From: an uncultured Bacteroidales bacterium
GTDB lineage: Bacteria; Bacteroidota; Bacteroidia; Bacteroidales; UBA932
DNA length: 64,000 nucleotides
Assembly (NCBI GenBank): GCA_934691625.1
Contig: CAKUTA010000003.1
Location: forward strand, 186,001-250,000
Direction: 5' to 3'
Below are positions 1-8,798 of the stretch, one piece after another. The translations under genes and the position numbers were made by a program. The stretch's first letter is position 1, and each line of letters opens with the position of its first letter. The notes beneath the pieces were generated by a model. That model had not been told where the DNA came from. It saw nothing but the letters and a program-made list of their open reading frames with translations, and did no database searches.

Positions 1-271
1 AGATACTGTCCCTCAGTATTATACATATTCTGCTACGAACTTGAGGCTCCAGGAGGCTTCCATCGGATACACATTCCCTAGGAAGATGCTCGGAAACCTG
101 TTCGACCTTACTGTGCAGGTGGTCGGCCGCAACCTCTGGATGATCTATAACAAGGCGCCGTATGATCCTGAAGCAGTGGCATCTGCTACTACCAACTTCT
201 ATTCAGGTATCGACTACTTCATGATGCCAAGCACCAGGAACTTCGGCTTCAATATCAGAATCAAATTCTAA
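1..271 (+). CDS. SusC/RagA-type TonB-dependent receptor, C-terminal fragment
   Basis: Only the last ~89 codons are present; the gene enters the window already in frame from base 2. The visible residues (NLRLQEASIGYTFP, then VVGRNLWMIY, ending NFGFNIRIKF) are the typical final beta-strands of a SusC barrel, which ends in an aromatic residue. An internal TTG at 41 could be mistaken for a start, but the frame is open and SusC-like before it. SusC forms the outer-membrane channel that imports oligosaccharides captured by its SusD lid. The SusD-like gene starts 15 bp downstream, so the two are almost certainly cotranscribed. Confidence 0.9.
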   Translation, partial: DTVPQYYTYSATNLRLQEASIGYTFPRKMLGNLFDLTVQVVGRNLWMIYNKAPYDPEAVASATTNFYSGIDYFMMPSTRNFGFNIRIKF

Positions 272-277
272 AGGAGG
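272..277 (+). promoter_or_regulatory. Perfect Shine-Dalgarno of the SusD-like gene
   Basis: AGGAGG follows directly on the SusC stop codon, 9 bp before the ATG at 287. Strong Shine-Dalgarno sequences are uncommon in Bacteroidota, so this one stands out; similar ones precede 5698 and 56523. Confidence 0.7.
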
Positions 278-286
278 CTTTCTACA

Positions 287-1924
287 ATGAACAAGAACAT
301 ATATAAAGTATTTTCGGTGGCGGCTATTGCCTTTTGCGGAATTGCCTGCACATCGAATTTCGAGGAAATAAACAAGAACCCGTATGGTGTTTCTGATGAC
401 GAGATGCAGAGAGACGGGTACATCATCCGTGCATCCCTTACTGGAATGGCCAACGGTGTGATTTCTCCAGATGTGAACACCACACAGTTCACCGAGTGCC
501 TTCTTGGAGGTACCCAGGGAGGGTATATGGCAGATGCCAATGCAGGCTTTGCCAATACTATATCGAATTATAATCCGACAGACAACTGGACTAATGTCTT
601 CATGAAGAGCGACAGGATCATTCCTGTGATCTACACGAACTACAAGCAGCTTCACCAGGTGACTGATGATCCTGTGATCCTCGCTGTCGGCGACATCGTG
701 AAAGTGGCTGCAATGCACAGGGTTACAGATACCTATGGCCCGATTCCTTATACAAAGATAGGCCAGGACGGCAGCCTTACGGTTCCTTATGATTCTCAAG
801 AGGATGTATATAAGGCGATGTTCAATGAGCTTGACAATGCGGTATCAGTCCTCATGCCTAACCGTACCAACAATTTCGCGTCAGAGGCTGATGCAATCTA
901 TGGCGGTAATGTCGAAAAATGGATCAAGCTTGCCAATTCATTGAAACTCAGACTTGCGATGCGTGTTTCTTATGCCGCTCCTGAGCTTTCCAAGGAAATG
1001 TCTGAGTCTGCAGTCAAGAACGAGGTAGGTGTCATCACTTCCAATGACGAGAACGCAAGATTCTCTGCATGGGGAACTGACGGAAACCCTATAAAGGTGG
1101 CTGTGGAATATAACAAGGTCAATATCCATGAGGATGGCACATCATGTGGAACATCTGCTGGTGACTCCCATGTGGCTGCAGATATCGTATGCTATATGAA
1201 CGGCTACAATGACCCTAGACGTGCGGCATATTTCACCAAGGGCGAGTGGGACGGATATGATTATGTAGGAATGAGAAGGGGTATTGTGATCCCGGCCCAG
1301 ACAACTATCGGACATAAGTTCTCCGGCTTTACACTCAAGGTCTCAGATCCTGTATGCTGGATCAATGCTGCAGAGGTAGCTTTCCTCGAGGCCGAGGCTG
1401 TCGCAGTGTTCGGCTATGATATGGGCGGCACAGCCAAGGAATTCTATGAGAAAGGCATTGAACTTTCATTCGAGCAGTGGGGAGCCGGCAGCGCAGCTGA
1501 ATATATTGCCGATGCTACCAACGTTCCAGGGACATATACTGATCCTTCAGGCTCGAACACTTATGCCGGGACTCTTTCGAACATCACTGTGGCATGGGAT
1601 GAGAGCGCGACTGTTGCACAGAAGCAGGAGCGCATCATAATCCAGAAGTGGATTGCGAACTGGCTTCTTGGAAACGAGGCATGGGCGGACTGGAGAAGAA
1701 CTGGATATCCTACACTGATTCCTGTTACTGATGCAGGAAACAAGAGCAACGGTATTGTTGACTCCCGCCAGGGTGCCAGACGTATGGCATATCCGACAAA
1801 TGAGGTAACATCCAATTCGGAGAATTATCAGGCCGCTGTAAGCAACCTTCTGAAGGGTACCGACAACATGACTACCCGTCTGTGGTTCGACTGTAACCCT
1901 GACAATCCTTATTATAAGAATTAA
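287..1924 (+). CDS. SusD-like outer-membrane lipoprotein (SusD-like_2 type)
   Basis: 545 aa. The N-terminus is a lipoprotein signal ending at a lipobox (FCGIAC), then NFEEINKNPYG. The C-terminal part has the pattern RRTGYPTLIP ... RRMAYPTNE ... NYQAAVSNL typical of the SusD family often called starch-binding associating with outer membrane. It should form the lid over the SusC channel and bind the glycan at the cell surface. The downstream GH18 genes suggest N-glycan chains as substrate; this is inferred from context, not from the SusD sequence. Confidence 0.88.
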   Translation: MNKNIYKVFSVAAIAFCGIACTSNFEEINKNPYGVSDDEMQRDGYIIRASLTGMANGVISPDVNTTQFTECLLGGTQGGYMADANAGFANTISNYNPTDNWTNVFMKSDRIIPVIYTNYKQLHQVTDDPVILAVGDIVKVAAMHRVTDTYGPIPYTKIGQDGSLTVPYDSQEDVYKAMFNELDNAVSVLMPNRTNNFASEADAIYGGNVEKWIKLANSLKLRLAMRVSYAAPELSKEMSESAVKNEVGVITSNDENARFSAWGTDGNPIKVAVEYNKVNIHEDGTSCGTSAGDSHVAADIVCYMNGYNDPRRAAYFTKGEWDGYDYVGMRRGIVIPAQTTIGHKFSGFTLKVSDPVCWINAAEVAFLEAEAVAVFGYDMGGTAKEFYEKGIELSFEQWGAGSAAEYIADATNVPGTYTDPSGSNTYAGTLSNITVAWDESATVAQKQERIIIQKWIANWLLGNEAWADWRRTGYPTLIPVTDAGNKSNGIVDSRQGARRMAYPTNEVTSNSENYQAAVSNLLKGTDNMTTRLWFDCNPDNPYYKN

Positions 1925-1942
1925 CACTAAAAATCCTTAAAG

Positions 1943-3058
1943 ATGGCAATTAAAGATATAAAGATGGCGAAGGCCGTGGCTCTGTCGGCGTGTGCGATGC
2001 TGATGGCATCGTGCTCGGACTGGACGGAGACGGAGAGCGTCAAGATAAAATATCCGGACCTGAAGACGGATGCCCCGGAGCTGTATGAGGCATACACCCG
2101 GTCTCTCCGGGAGTACAGGGGCAGCGACCACAAGGTGGTCATAGCCAAGTTCTCAAACAAGGCCACGGCTCCTGCAGGCCAGGGCGAGCACCTGAACGCC
2201 CTCCCTGATAGCATTGACTACGTGATACTCCAGAATCCTGATAACCTCAGCGAGGCAATCCTCGGCGAGATGGACGAGGTGCGCAGCGAGAAGGGCATGA
2301 AGGTCCTTTATGAGATCAGCTATGATGACATCGTCGCATCATACAAGGACTATGTTGTCGCATGGAAAGATGCACATCCTGAGACGGCCCCTGCAGAGGG
2401 CGAGGAGGAGACTCCTTCCGATCCTTCGGATACACTTGTGGCGCAGAATCCTTATGTGAAGGACGCGGTGGCTTCGCAGCTCCAGCTGTTCGGGAAGTAC
2501 GGCTATGATGGAATCAATGTCTCGTTCACGAGCCAGAACCCCCTCAGCGTGACGGACGAGAACAAGCCTGCCCTGCTGGAGAGCCAGGAAGCGTTCCTGG
2601 GCGGCATCAGGGAGTGGCGTGCAGCCAATGCGGAAGCATTGTTCTTCTATGAGGGTACTCCGCAATACCTCCTCAGCGAGGACACATCACTCGTCGATGG
2701 AGCGGACTATATCATCATCCCGGCTGAATCCCAGCTGAATGTATATGGGTTCACATACCTTGTGAACCAGGCGCTCCGTTTCGGCAACATCCCGGCAGAC
2801 AGGTTTGTCATCGGAGTGACGACTGTCCCCCTGGTGGATGACGGAAGCACTGACGGGACATTCATTGATAAGGATGACAACGGCAATGAACTTACAGCCA
2901 TTACAGGAGCTGCATACTGGGCTGCCATGAAGACTTCGGAGTTCACAAAGGCCGGAATCTGCATCTCGAATGTGCAGAATGACTACTATAACATCCAGTT
3001 CGTGTATCCTAATGTCCGTAAGGCCATTGCGATAATGAACCCTTCACCGATTAATTAA
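1943..3058 (+). CDS. GH18-fold surface lipoprotein lacking catalytic residues
   Basis: 371 aa. A lipoprotein signal (MAKAVALSACAMLMASC; ATG at 1964 is an alternative start) is followed by a GH18-like barrel. At residues 189-196 it reads DGINVSFT where active GH18 enzymes have DGxDxDxE: the catalytic Asp and Glu positions are Ser and Thr. It is therefore probably a glycan-binding protein derived from an endo-beta-N-acetylglucosaminidase, not an enzyme. An acidic, Glu/Pro-rich insert (about residues 148-163) precedes the motif. The active paralogue lies two genes downstream (4265). The gene follows SusD by 18 bp, in the usual place for a surface glycan-binding protein. Confidence 0.78.
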   Translation: MAIKDIKMAKAVALSACAMLMASCSDWTETESVKIKYPDLKTDAPELYEAYTRSLREYRGSDHKVVIAKFSNKATAPAGQGEHLNALPDSIDYVILQNPDNLSEAILGEMDEVRSEKGMKVLYEISYDDIVASYKDYVVAWKDAHPETAPAEGEEETPSDPSDTLVAQNPYVKDAVASQLQLFGKYGYDGINVSFTSQNPLSVTDENKPALLESQEAFLGGIREWRAANAEALFFYEGTPQYLLSEDTSLVDGADYIIIPAESQLNVYGFTYLVNQALRFGNIPADRFVIGVTTVPLVDDGSTDGTFIDKDDNGNELTAITGAAYWAAMKTSEFTKAGICISNVQNDYYNIQFVYPNVRKAIAIMNPSPIN

Positions 3059-3067
3059 GCGTTGACA

Positions 3068-4240
3068 ATGAAAAGAACATTGAAATATAGCTTCATTCTT
3101 TTTGCTGCTGCCATGACATTGGCCGGCTGCAAGACGGAAAGCGAGAAAATGGACGAGCATCATTTCGATAACAGGCTCTATCTGAACACATCTTCTGCGA
3201 CCGATGAAATTCTGGTGAAGCAGACAGGTTCAGCTGTCAATGTCACCAGGACATTGTCCATGAGCACTGCACTTCAGGCAGACTGCGACATTACAGCTAA
3301 GGTCGTTACCGCCCCTGAACTGCTCGACACATATAAGCAGGCATATTATGACGAGAGCGTGGTTCTTCTGCCAGAAGGCAAATGCGAGGTTGCTGAGTCC
3401 TCTCTTAAAATAACCCAGGGCTCTACAGACTCTCCTTCAGTGGAGATCTTATTCTCGAATCTTGAGGACCTGGATCGTGACCAGGTATATGTGCAGCCTG
3501 TAAGGCTCACAGATGTACAGGGGATCGAGGCTCTTGACTCAAAGACTGCGGTATATTATGTATTCAAGGGGGCAGCCCTTATCAATGTGGTTGCTGATCT
3601 TGCCGAGAACAGGGCCTATCCGAGCTGGAAAGATGGCAGCATCGTGAACGATATGAGCAACTTCACACTTGAGTGTATGGTGAACTTCAATAAGTTCGGC
3701 CGTCAGATCTCCACCATCATGGGTATAGAGGGGAACTTCCTCCTCCGTGTAGGTGATGCAGGTGTACCGGACAACCAGCTTCAGGTAGCATGTACCAGAA
3801 ACCAGACAAGCAGCGACCTTCAGTTCGATGTCAACAAATGGTATCATGTGGCTGTAACATTCGACAAGGGCAATGTCAAGGTGTATTATAACGGTGTCGA
3901 GAAGCTGTCTGCCAACTGTGGCAAGACATCTGTAAGCTTTGGTGCAGCACATTCAGATACAGAGGCTTCTACCCGCTGCTTCTGGATTGGATACTCTTAT
4001 GCTTCAGACCGTTACCTTGACGGAAAAATCGCTGAGGTCAGGATATGGAACAAGACTCTTTCCGCTGACGAAATCAACGCTCCTACTCACTTCTATACTG
4101 TAGATCCTGCATCTGAAGGTCTCGTTGCCTACTGGAAGTTCGATGATGGCGCGGGCAACAAGATCAAGGACTACAGTGTAAACGGCAATGACCTTACTGT
4201 TGACAAGACTCCAGGCTGGACAAAAGTGGCTCTTCCATAA
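3068..4240 (+). CDS. DUF1735 plus LamG-domain lipoprotein
   Basis: 390 aa from the ATG at 3068; a TTG two codons earlier is less likely. The signal ends at a lipobox (LAGC). Residues ~25-170 resemble the DUF1735 (BT_3987 N-terminal-like) domain, and residues ~180-390 are a concanavalin-A-like LamG/Laminin_G_3 domain: KWYHVAVTFDKGNVKVYYNG, IAEVRIWNKTLSADEI, GLVAYWKFDDG. Such proteins sit on the cell surface and bind sugars or glycoproteins. It lies 9 bp after the GH18-like gene and 24 bp before the catalytic GH18 gene. Confidence 0.82.
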   Translation: MKRTLKYSFILFAAAMTLAGCKTESEKMDEHHFDNRLYLNTSSATDEILVKQTGSAVNVTRTLSMSTALQADCDITAKVVTAPELLDTYKQAYYDESVVLLPEGKCEVAESSLKITQGSTDSPSVEILFSNLEDLDRDQVYVQPVRLTDVQGIEALDSKTAVYYVFKGAALINVVADLAENRAYPSWKDGSIVNDMSNFTLECMVNFNKFGRQISTIMGIEGNFLLRVGDAGVPDNQLQVACTRNQTSSDLQFDVNKWYHVAVTFDKGNVKVYYNGVEKLSANCGKTSVSFGAAHSDTEASTRCFWIGYSYASDRYLDGKIAEVRIWNKTLSADEINAPTHFYTVDPASEGLVAYWKFDDGAGNKIKDYSVNGNDLTVDKTPGWTKVALP

Positions 4241-4264
4241 ACAATAGCATTAAAACAGAAAACA

Positions 4265-5683
4265 ATGAATAAATATCTGAATATACTCGCGGTTTCAGCA
4301 CTCTGTTCAGGGGCAATGCTTTCTTCCTGCACAGATGACATCCAGATAGGTTCTCTGGACGAGTCGCAGTATGAAAACGTAAAAGAACTTAAAGGTGCTG
4401 TGCGCGATGCCTCCAACGGCAAGACCAGCACTATCGTGGAACTCCGCAAGGCTGACTATGCCACATCCGTGGAATTCAGCCTGACGAGGGCTCCGAAAAA
4501 GGGTGTCGATGTGACAATCTCATTCGATTCCGATTATCTCGATGAGTACAACGCAGCCCACGGGACATCATTCAAGCTGTATCCTGCTGACAAGGTACAG
4601 CTCCAGAATGATGGCAAGATCGTGATGGCTCCGGATGACAGAAATTCATATACACTGGATCTGGTCATTCCTGCCCTGGACACTGTGAACTTCGAGGCTG
4701 ACCAGACATACCTTCTTCCTCTCAAGGCGGAGGTCAATACTGAAGGTGTTTCTGTCTCTAAAAGCGAGTCTCACTGCGTATATCTCGTGAAGAACCTTGC
4801 AGGTGATGGCCTGGCAGAAAGAAAACCTGGCGAGAAAGAGACATTCTTCTTCTTTGAGGTCAATGACACCAATCCTCTGAATGCGCTTCAGTGGAAGATG
4901 ACAGATGGGCGCTACCTTGTGAACTATCTGGTGCTCTTCGCTGCCAACATAAACTATGACCGTGAAAAAGGTGAGATCTATATCTACACGAATCCTCAGG
5001 TCACCTATATACTTGCCCACAACGAGGAGGTCCTTCAGCCTCTGCGCAAGCACGGCATCAAGATTATTCTTGGTCTTCTCGGAAACCATGACGAATCCGG
5101 TCTTGCACAGCTTTCCGACATCGGCGCGCGGGATTTTGCTCAGAAGATTGCTGCAATGTGCTACGCCTATAACCTTGACGGTGTGAACTTCGATGACGAG
5201 TATTCCAACTCTCCGGATCTCAGCAATCCGCTGTTTACAAGGAGTTCAACGGAAGCTGGCTCACGTCTTATGTTCGAGACAAAGAAAGCCATGCCGGACA
5301 AATATGTGACGACTTTCCAATATGGTAATATGGGTGGTTCCGATTATGTTGATGGCATTCCTGCCGGTTCATGGCTGGATATTGCTGTGGCTAATTACGG
5401 CGGCAGGGGATATCCGAGGACTGGAATGACCCTTGCCAATTGCTCCGGGCAGTCAACGGAAATGGCACGTGGAGGTTCTATTTCCGTAAGTGGCGCACAG
5501 TCAGTTGCTAACAGTGAATATGGATATTATATGGTATTTGCTCCATGGGCTGCGAACAATCAGGGAAGCAGAGGTCACTTCAACTCTCTCAGCAATCTTG
5601 CCGAGGGCTTGTACGGATGCAGACTTGTGGAACCGGAGTTCTATTATCCTGCCACGCAGTCTCTTGACACAAAACCATTCTAA
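4265..5683 (+). CDS. GH18 endo-beta-N-acetylglucosaminidase with N-terminal DUF1735 domain
   Basis: 472 aa lipoprotein (lipobox LSSC). Residues ~45-175 are a DUF1735 domain, the domain named after the N-terminus of the Bacteroides N-glycan endoglycosidase BT_3987. The C-terminal GH18 barrel carries LDGVNFDDEY: D305, N308, D310 and E312 occupy the DxxDxDxE positions, with Asn replacing the middle Asp while the residues equivalent to the catalytic D and E are kept. Enzymes of this type cut between the two core GlcNAc residues of N-glycans at the cell surface. The Bacteroides high-mannose locus has a comparable SusC-SusD-accessory-GH18 order. The exact glycan class cannot be read from the sequence. 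Confidence 0.87.
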   Translation: MNKYLNILAVSALCSGAMLSSCTDDIQIGSLDESQYENVKELKGAVRDASNGKTSTIVELRKADYATSVEFSLTRAPKKGVDVTISFDSDYLDEYNAAHGTSFKLYPADKVQLQNDGKIVMAPDDRNSYTLDLVIPALDTVNFEADQTYLLPLKAEVNTEGVSVSKSESHCVYLVKNLAGDGLAERKPGEKETFFFFEVNDTNPLNALQWKMTDGRYLVNYLVLFAANINYDREKGEIYIYTNPQVTYILAHNEEVLQPLRKHGIKIILGLLGNHDESGLAQLSDIGARDFAQKIAAMCYAYNLDGVNFDDEYSNSPDLSNPLFTRSSTEAGSRLMFETKKAMPDKYVTTFQYGNMGGSDYVDGIPAGSWLDIAVANYGGRGYPRTGMTLANCSGQSTEMARGGSISVSGAQSVANSEYGYYMVFAPWAANNQGSRGHFNSLSNLAEGLYGCRLVEPEFYYPATQSLDTKPF

Positions 5684-5697
5684 CAGGAGGATAAAAG

Positions 5698-7233
5698 ATG
5701 AAAAAATATATATTGATACTCGCTTCTGCAGCAGCATTGTTCAGCTGTGCGGAGAAAGAGGATACGGCTGTCTCTCATGACAGTATCACCGTATCGGCAG
5801 ATACTCTGAAATTCGGCCCTGACGGCGGTTCGATGGATCTCAAGGTTACAAGCTCCGGAGACTGGAGGCTTTCCGGTCTATGTGACTGGGTTACGCCTTC
5901 TGCTACTGAAGGAAAGGATGGTGCGACCATCACTTTTAACGCCGATCCGAGCAACAGCAAGGAAGCAAAGGAGGCATCTTTTAAGGTGTTTACAGGCTCT
6001 GCCGTAAAAAAAGTCGTTGTCACATCGACTCCGGCGTATGTGGTTTCTCTTATTTCCGATAGTGAAGCCAGCATAGTGTGCGACGGTGGCACGGTGAATG
6101 TGAAACTTGATACCAATGTTCCTGATCTGGAATTCGAATTTTCTGGCGATGGGGCTGAATGGATCACTCCAGGCAATAAGTCCGAAGCATTCGGAATGAC
6201 AATGCAGCAGTTCACCATAAAGAAAAGCAAGCTTTTCAAGAACCGTGAATCTGTGGTTACCATTAAAGGTGCTGGCAGATCTGTTAATGTCAAGTTTGTC
6301 CAGAGTCAGCGTGATACACTTTTCGTAGAAGGAAACAGAACAGTGTTCACAAATCTTGACGCCCGGGATTTCGAGCTCAAGATGAAGACGAACATCGACT
6401 ATAATGTCGATCTGGCTGACTGGATGACCAATGCCGGCGAGACTGTAGGGGCAACAGGTGAGGATGGCCTGACAGAGAAGACATTGAAAATTCACATGGG
6501 TGCGGCTGTCGCCAGCCGTTCTTATACTGTGAAGATTTCAGGTAAAGGTAAGGAGTATGTGCGCTACACTCTCAAGCAGCAGAACCCTAATCCTGTTCTT
6601 GTGAACATTCCGGATGCTTTGCTCAGGACTACATTGACGAACCTTGGCTGGATTCTTGGCGATGAGAGCAGCGATGAGTGTGAACTTCTTGAGGCAGGTC
6701 TTATAGGAACCTCACTCAGCATTTCCAGTACAAGTTCCTGGAATACTATCAATATTAAAGATTTGACAGGTTTGGAGGCTTTCCCTAAACTGGAATCTCT
6801 CTCTCTTGCAGGTCTTACTGCGACATCTATTGACCTGTCAGCGGTAAAGACTCTCAAGACATTGAAAATTAACAGAATCCAGCATCTTGCCACACTTAAG
6901 GCCGATGATGCTCTTACATCTGTTGACTTTACAGGATATAGCTATGACTATCTTGATGCTGCGTTGCTTACGATTTCGGGGACAGGTATTGAATCCATCA
7001 TGGCGAACAGCTCTTCATATTATATCTCTTATGGCTATGAGAAACTTGCGACGATAGATGTTACCGGATGTCCGTCATTGAAGGACCTGCAGGTAAACAG
7101 GGCATATAACAGGTATGGCTCTATCTATTGCTATCTCAATAATATCAATGTCACAGCAGCACAGAAGGCTGCCATTGATGCAGGTACGCTCGTTGTTGAA
7201 AAGCCGGAGCAGACACAGTATGTGGTAAAGTAA
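5698..7233 (+). CDS. BACON-repeat lipoprotein with C-terminal leucine-rich-like region
   Basis: 511 aa, preceded by a strong Shine-Dalgarno (AGGAGG at 5685-5690). The lipoprotein signal ends LFSC. Two or three BACON-like immunoglobulin-fold domains follow (SGDWRLSGLCDWVTPSA; VTSSGDWRL pattern) up to about residue 300. The rest (residues ~310-511) is leucine-rich-repeat-like (LTGLEAFPKLESLSLAGL, SAVKTLKTLKINRI). It ends with a tail containing AAQKAAIDAGTLVVEK that recurs as an inverted fragment at 8799-8858. It is the last gene of the glycan locus; carbohydrate or glycoprotein binding is likely but unproven. Confidence 0.75.
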   Translation: MKKYILILASAAALFSCAEKEDTAVSHDSITVSADTLKFGPDGGSMDLKVTSSGDWRLSGLCDWVTPSATEGKDGATITFNADPSNSKEAKEASFKVFTGSAVKKVVVTSTPAYVVSLISDSEASIVCDGGTVNVKLDTNVPDLEFEFSGDGAEWITPGNKSEAFGMTMQQFTIKKSKLFKNRESVVTIKGAGRSVNVKFVQSQRDTLFVEGNRTVFTNLDARDFELKMKTNIDYNVDLADWMTNAGETVGATGEDGLTEKTLKIHMGAAVASRSYTVKISGKGKEYVRYTLKQQNPNPVLVNIPDALLRTTLTNLGWILGDESSDECELLEAGLIGTSLSISSTSSWNTINIKDLTGLEAFPKLESLSLAGLTATSIDLSAVKTLKTLKINRIQHLATLKADDALTSVDFTGYSYDYLDAALLTISGTGIESIMANSSSYYISYGYEKLATIDVTGCPSLKDLQVNRAYNRYGSIYCYLNNINVTAAQKAAIDAGTLVVEKPEQTQYVVK

Positions 7234-7240
7234 CGGCTCT

Positions 7241-7347
7241 GTGGGGCGTAAAGCTCTAGCTGATAATAGATTAAGCGAAATTCTACTCCATAATATAGGG
7301 AGTGGAATTTCGCTTAATCTATTGATAATTACCTCATTATGTTCCAT
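7241..7347. repeat. 107-bp palindromic repeat, copy 1
   Basis: Two 49-nt arms flank a 9-nt loop (7290-7298). The inner 25 bp of the arms (7265-7289 and 7299-7323) are complementary except for one T-G pair. The outer arms (GTGGGGCG... and ...GTTCCAT) match the family ends only loosely. It starts 8 bp after the BACON/LRR stop codon. Its inner stem, including TTAAGCGAAATT, is shared with copy 2. No T-run follows, so it is not an ordinary intrinsic terminator. Confidence 0.9.
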
Positions 7348-7415
7348 GCATTCGCTATGTCGTTTTTATAAAAATGAATTTTAGCTTAATTTTCGTTTTT
7401 GCAAAAACGAATTTC

Positions 7416-7423
7416 TATATTTG
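7416..7423 (+). promoter_or_regulatory. Promoter -7 element of the ATPase gene
   Basis: TATATTTG matches the Bacteroidota consensus TAnnTTTG and lies 20 bp before the ATG. No well-spaced -33 TTTG is visible. The surrounding ~100 bp are clearly richer in A+T than the flanking genes. Confidence 0.6.
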
Positions 7424-7442
7424 TGAAAAAATATCGTGAATT

Positions 7443-8648
7443 ATGGAACTGGCAGAAATTACTCCGCTTATTAAATTTTATCATAGTAAACTATCACAGG
7501 TATCCATGTCTTTCAAAAGATATCTGTATGATAGGATAAATTGGGATGCGAGAGTAATCGGAATCAGAGGTGAAAGGGGCGTCGGAAAGACTACTATGAT
7601 GCTTCAGCGAATAAAGGAGAAGTATAAGAATCCCGATGATACCATATATGTTTCCCTGGATCATTTCTGGTTTAATACTCATACGCTACAGGAACTGGTG
7701 GAAACGCTATATAATAGAGGAATATATGAGTTCTATATCGACGAGGTTCATAAATATGCTGACTGGAGCCAGGTACTGAAGAACCTATATGACCAGTACC
7801 AGGATTTGAGAATTATCTATACCGGTTCGTCAATGCTGGAGATAGATAATTCTATAGTAGATATGTCCAGAAGGCAGACTCCATATATCCTGAAAGGTAT
7901 GTCCTTCAGGGAATTCCTTGAATATGACGGATGCTTGAGACTGCCGGCGCTGTCATTGGATGAACTGCTATCCGGACACGGCACAATAGCTATGGATATC
8001 GTTGCACAAACGAAGATACTCCCGAAGTTTGACCAGTACCTTCATTATGGCGTATATCCATTTTTCCGGGATGCCGGAACGGATTTCCCCATTGTTTTGC
8101 AGAATGTCGTAAAAGTTGTGGTTGAAAGTGACTTGCCGGCTGTGGAAAGAGTTTCCTATGCAACGATAGACAAATGTAAGAAATTGTTTATGGTTATAGC
8201 TGAAAATGTGCCGCTTCAGCCGAATACGGAAAAATTGGCTTCATCCATGAATACAACCAGGAATACACTGCTGAATCTGCTTTATAAACTGGATGAAGCA
8301 GAGATATTGGAATTACTTACAGTAGAATTGAAAAACTACAAGAGGCTCGTGAATCCGGAAAAGATATATCTCGGTAACACGAATCTTATGTATGCCTTTT
8401 CTCCAGATATAAATGTAGGGACAATGCGTGAGACTTTTTTCATTGACCAGCTATCTTCAGTGGGGACTGTTCAAATGCCTCCAAAAGGAGATTTTCTGAT
8501 AAATGGGAAATATCTTTTTGAGGTGGGCGGTGATGGTAAAGATTTCGAACAGATTGCAGGTGTTCCGGACAGCTATCTTGCCGTAGGCGGAATTGAAACT
8601 GGTTACGGATGCCGTATCCCTCTCTGGATGTTCGGTATGCTGTATTAA
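7443..8648 (+). CDS. AAA_14/DUF4143-type P-loop ATPase
   Basis: 401 aa. Walker A is GERGVGKTT (residues ~43-51), Walker B is FYIDEVH, and TGSSML is a sensor-1-like motif; the C-terminal half resembles the DUF4143 region with a late FEVGG segment. These ATPases are common, often solitary accessory genes in Bacteroidota and their substrate is unknown; they are not reliably assigned to a transposon or a toxin-antitoxin pair. The gene is more AT-rich, uses more ATA and AGA codons, and has fewer CATTG/CAATG words than its neighbours, which suggests horizontal acquisition. It sits alone between two 107-bp palindromes. Confidence 0.85.
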   Translation: MELAEITPLIKFYHSKLSQVSMSFKRYLYDRINWDARVIGIRGERGVGKTTMMLQRIKEKYKNPDDTIYVSLDHFWFNTHTLQELVETLYNRGIYEFYIDEVHKYADWSQVLKNLYDQYQDLRIIYTGSSMLEIDNSIVDMSRRQTPYILKGMSFREFLEYDGCLRLPALSLDELLSGHGTIAMDIVAQTKILPKFDQYLHYGVYPFFRDAGTDFPIVLQNVVKVVVESDLPAVERVSYATIDKCKKLFMVIAENVPLQPNTEKLASSMNTTRNTLLNLLYKLDEAEILELLTVELKNYKRLVNPEKIYLGNTNLMYAFSPDINVGTMRETFFIDQLSSVGTVQMPPKGDFLINGKYLFEVGGDGKDFEQIAGVPDSYLAVGGIETGYGCRIPLWMFGMLY

Positions 8649-8658
8649 GCAAGTCTAT

Positions 8659-8765
8659 GTGGAGCATAATATGATGATTATAAGTAAATTAAGCGAAATT
8701 CTACTCCATAATATAGGGAGTGTGATTTCGCTTAATCTCTTATAAATCAAACTATTGCGCTCCAC
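8659..8765. repeat. 107-bp palindromic repeat, copy 2
   Basis: Same 49-9-49 layout, loop 8708-8716. The left end GTGGAGCATAAT and the right end ATTGCGCTCCAC are near-perfect inverted ends. The inner stem TTAAGCGAAAT and the loop (ATAATATAG) are the same as in copy 1. It starts 11 bp after the ATPase stop and lies between that gene and the oppositely oriented LRR-tail fragment. Confidence 0.92.
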
Positions 8766-8798
8766 AAGCGAAGGTTGCTTCACTTCAATGCTCGTAAG

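Noticed and set aside
203..799. 198-codon minus-strand frame across the SusC/SusD junction
   Set aside because: It opposes two well-supported genes; the composition is Cys/His/Arg-rich as expected of a shadow frame.
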